From Acidobacteriota bacterium (lineage in GTDB: Bacteria; Acidobacteriota; Terriglobia; Terriglobales; Acidobacteriaceae): a stretch of DNA of 64,000 nt. Positions within the stretch are counted from its first letter, which is position 1, and each line of letters begins with the position of its first letter. Below are positions 63,959-64,000 of this stretch, piece by piece. The DNA is taken from assembly GCA_003224905.1 (NCBI GenBank), contig QIAA01000049.1, positions 1 through 64,000 of the forward strand, given 5' to 3'. The position numbers and the translations under genes are program-made. Under the pieces are notes generated by a model. The model searched no databases. It saw only the letters and a program-made list of their open reading frames with translations, and had not been told where the DNA came from.

Positions 63959-63985
63959 GGAGTCGCTCGCCAAGCGAGCGACTCC
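63959..63985 (+). terminator. Perfect 11-bp GC-rich hairpin after the DinB gene
   Basis: GGAGTCGCTCG, loop CCAAG, CGAGCGACTCC. It lies 33 bases after the DinB stop. There is no T-run after it, so it may be a Rho-assisted stop or a repeat arm instead of a classical intrinsic terminator. Confidence 0.5.
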
Positions 63986-64000
63986 TGACTGCCGATTCGC

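Noticed and set aside
1-64000. CRISPR arrays, tRNA or rRNA genes, insertion sequences, prophage
   Set aside because: No regularly spaced direct repeats, cloverleaf-like sequence, transposase or phage gene was recognised by eye; short tRNAs could still be missed without a scan.

Overview
The window looks like chromosomal DNA of an Acidobacteriota member, probably class Terriglobia. This is inferred from the protein repertoire: Ser/Thr kinases with a TolB-like and TPR periplasmic half, PIG-L deacetylases with a ThuA-like tail, exported DinB proteins, Ig/PQQ-type exported propellers, TAT-exported Mo-hydroxylases, and many signal peptides ending in A-Q. No rRNA, tRNA, CRISPR array, transposase or phage gene was seen.

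From 1 to about 44.3 kb lies one large polysaccharide (EPS/capsule) locus. It opens with the last 39 codons of a polyprenyl-phosphate sugar transferase. A tightly overlapping plus-strand operon follows (1-10067): GT2, GT4, O-antigen-ligase-like polymerase, NodB-like protein, asparagine-synthetase-like amidotransferase, a fused double GT4 and a YdcF protein. A minus-strand set (10102-15536) holds a second amidotransferase, a heparinase II/III-like lyase and a polysaccharide deacetylase. From 15.7 to 25.2 kb come two GNAT/FemAB proteins, two sulfotransferases, a Wzx-type flippase and two members of a secreted propeller family. From 25.6 to 30.9 kb come a low-molecular-weight tyrosine phosphatase, a GNAT/ATP-grasp pair, a GT2 and a second kind of propeller. 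From 31 to 44.3 kb the layout is looser: acyltransferase, two more sulfotransferases, two methyltransferases, a lipoprotein member of the propeller family, a large PQQ/Ig-repeat protein and several decayed genes (FG-GAP protein, beta-helix protein, flippase tail).

The enzymes suggest a lipid-linked repeat unit that is flipped by Wzx, polymerised by the Wzy/WaaL-like protein, and heavily decorated: four sulfotransferases, two amidotransferases, three GNAT-type acyl/aminoacyl transferases, one O-acyltransferase and two deacetylase-fold proteins. The gene mix resembles exosortase (XrtA/PEP-CTERM)-linked EPS loci, but no exosortase lies in the window; one PEP-CTERM protein is encoded at 53981. 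The best candidates for something undescribed are the secreted three-member propeller family, one member of which is translationally coupled to the flippase, and the density of sulfotransferases around an acidobacterial EPS assembly line.

From 44.3 kb onward the sequence appears more GC-rich and the genes are ordinary accessory metabolism: two separate 2Fe-2S plus molybdopterin hydroxylase pairs, TPR proteins, a GDP-mannose/UDP-glucose dehydrogenase that could feed uronic acid to the EPS, the PEP-CTERM protein, a Ser/Thr kinase, a PIG-L deacetylase, an APC permease, an MFS exporter and a DinB protein.
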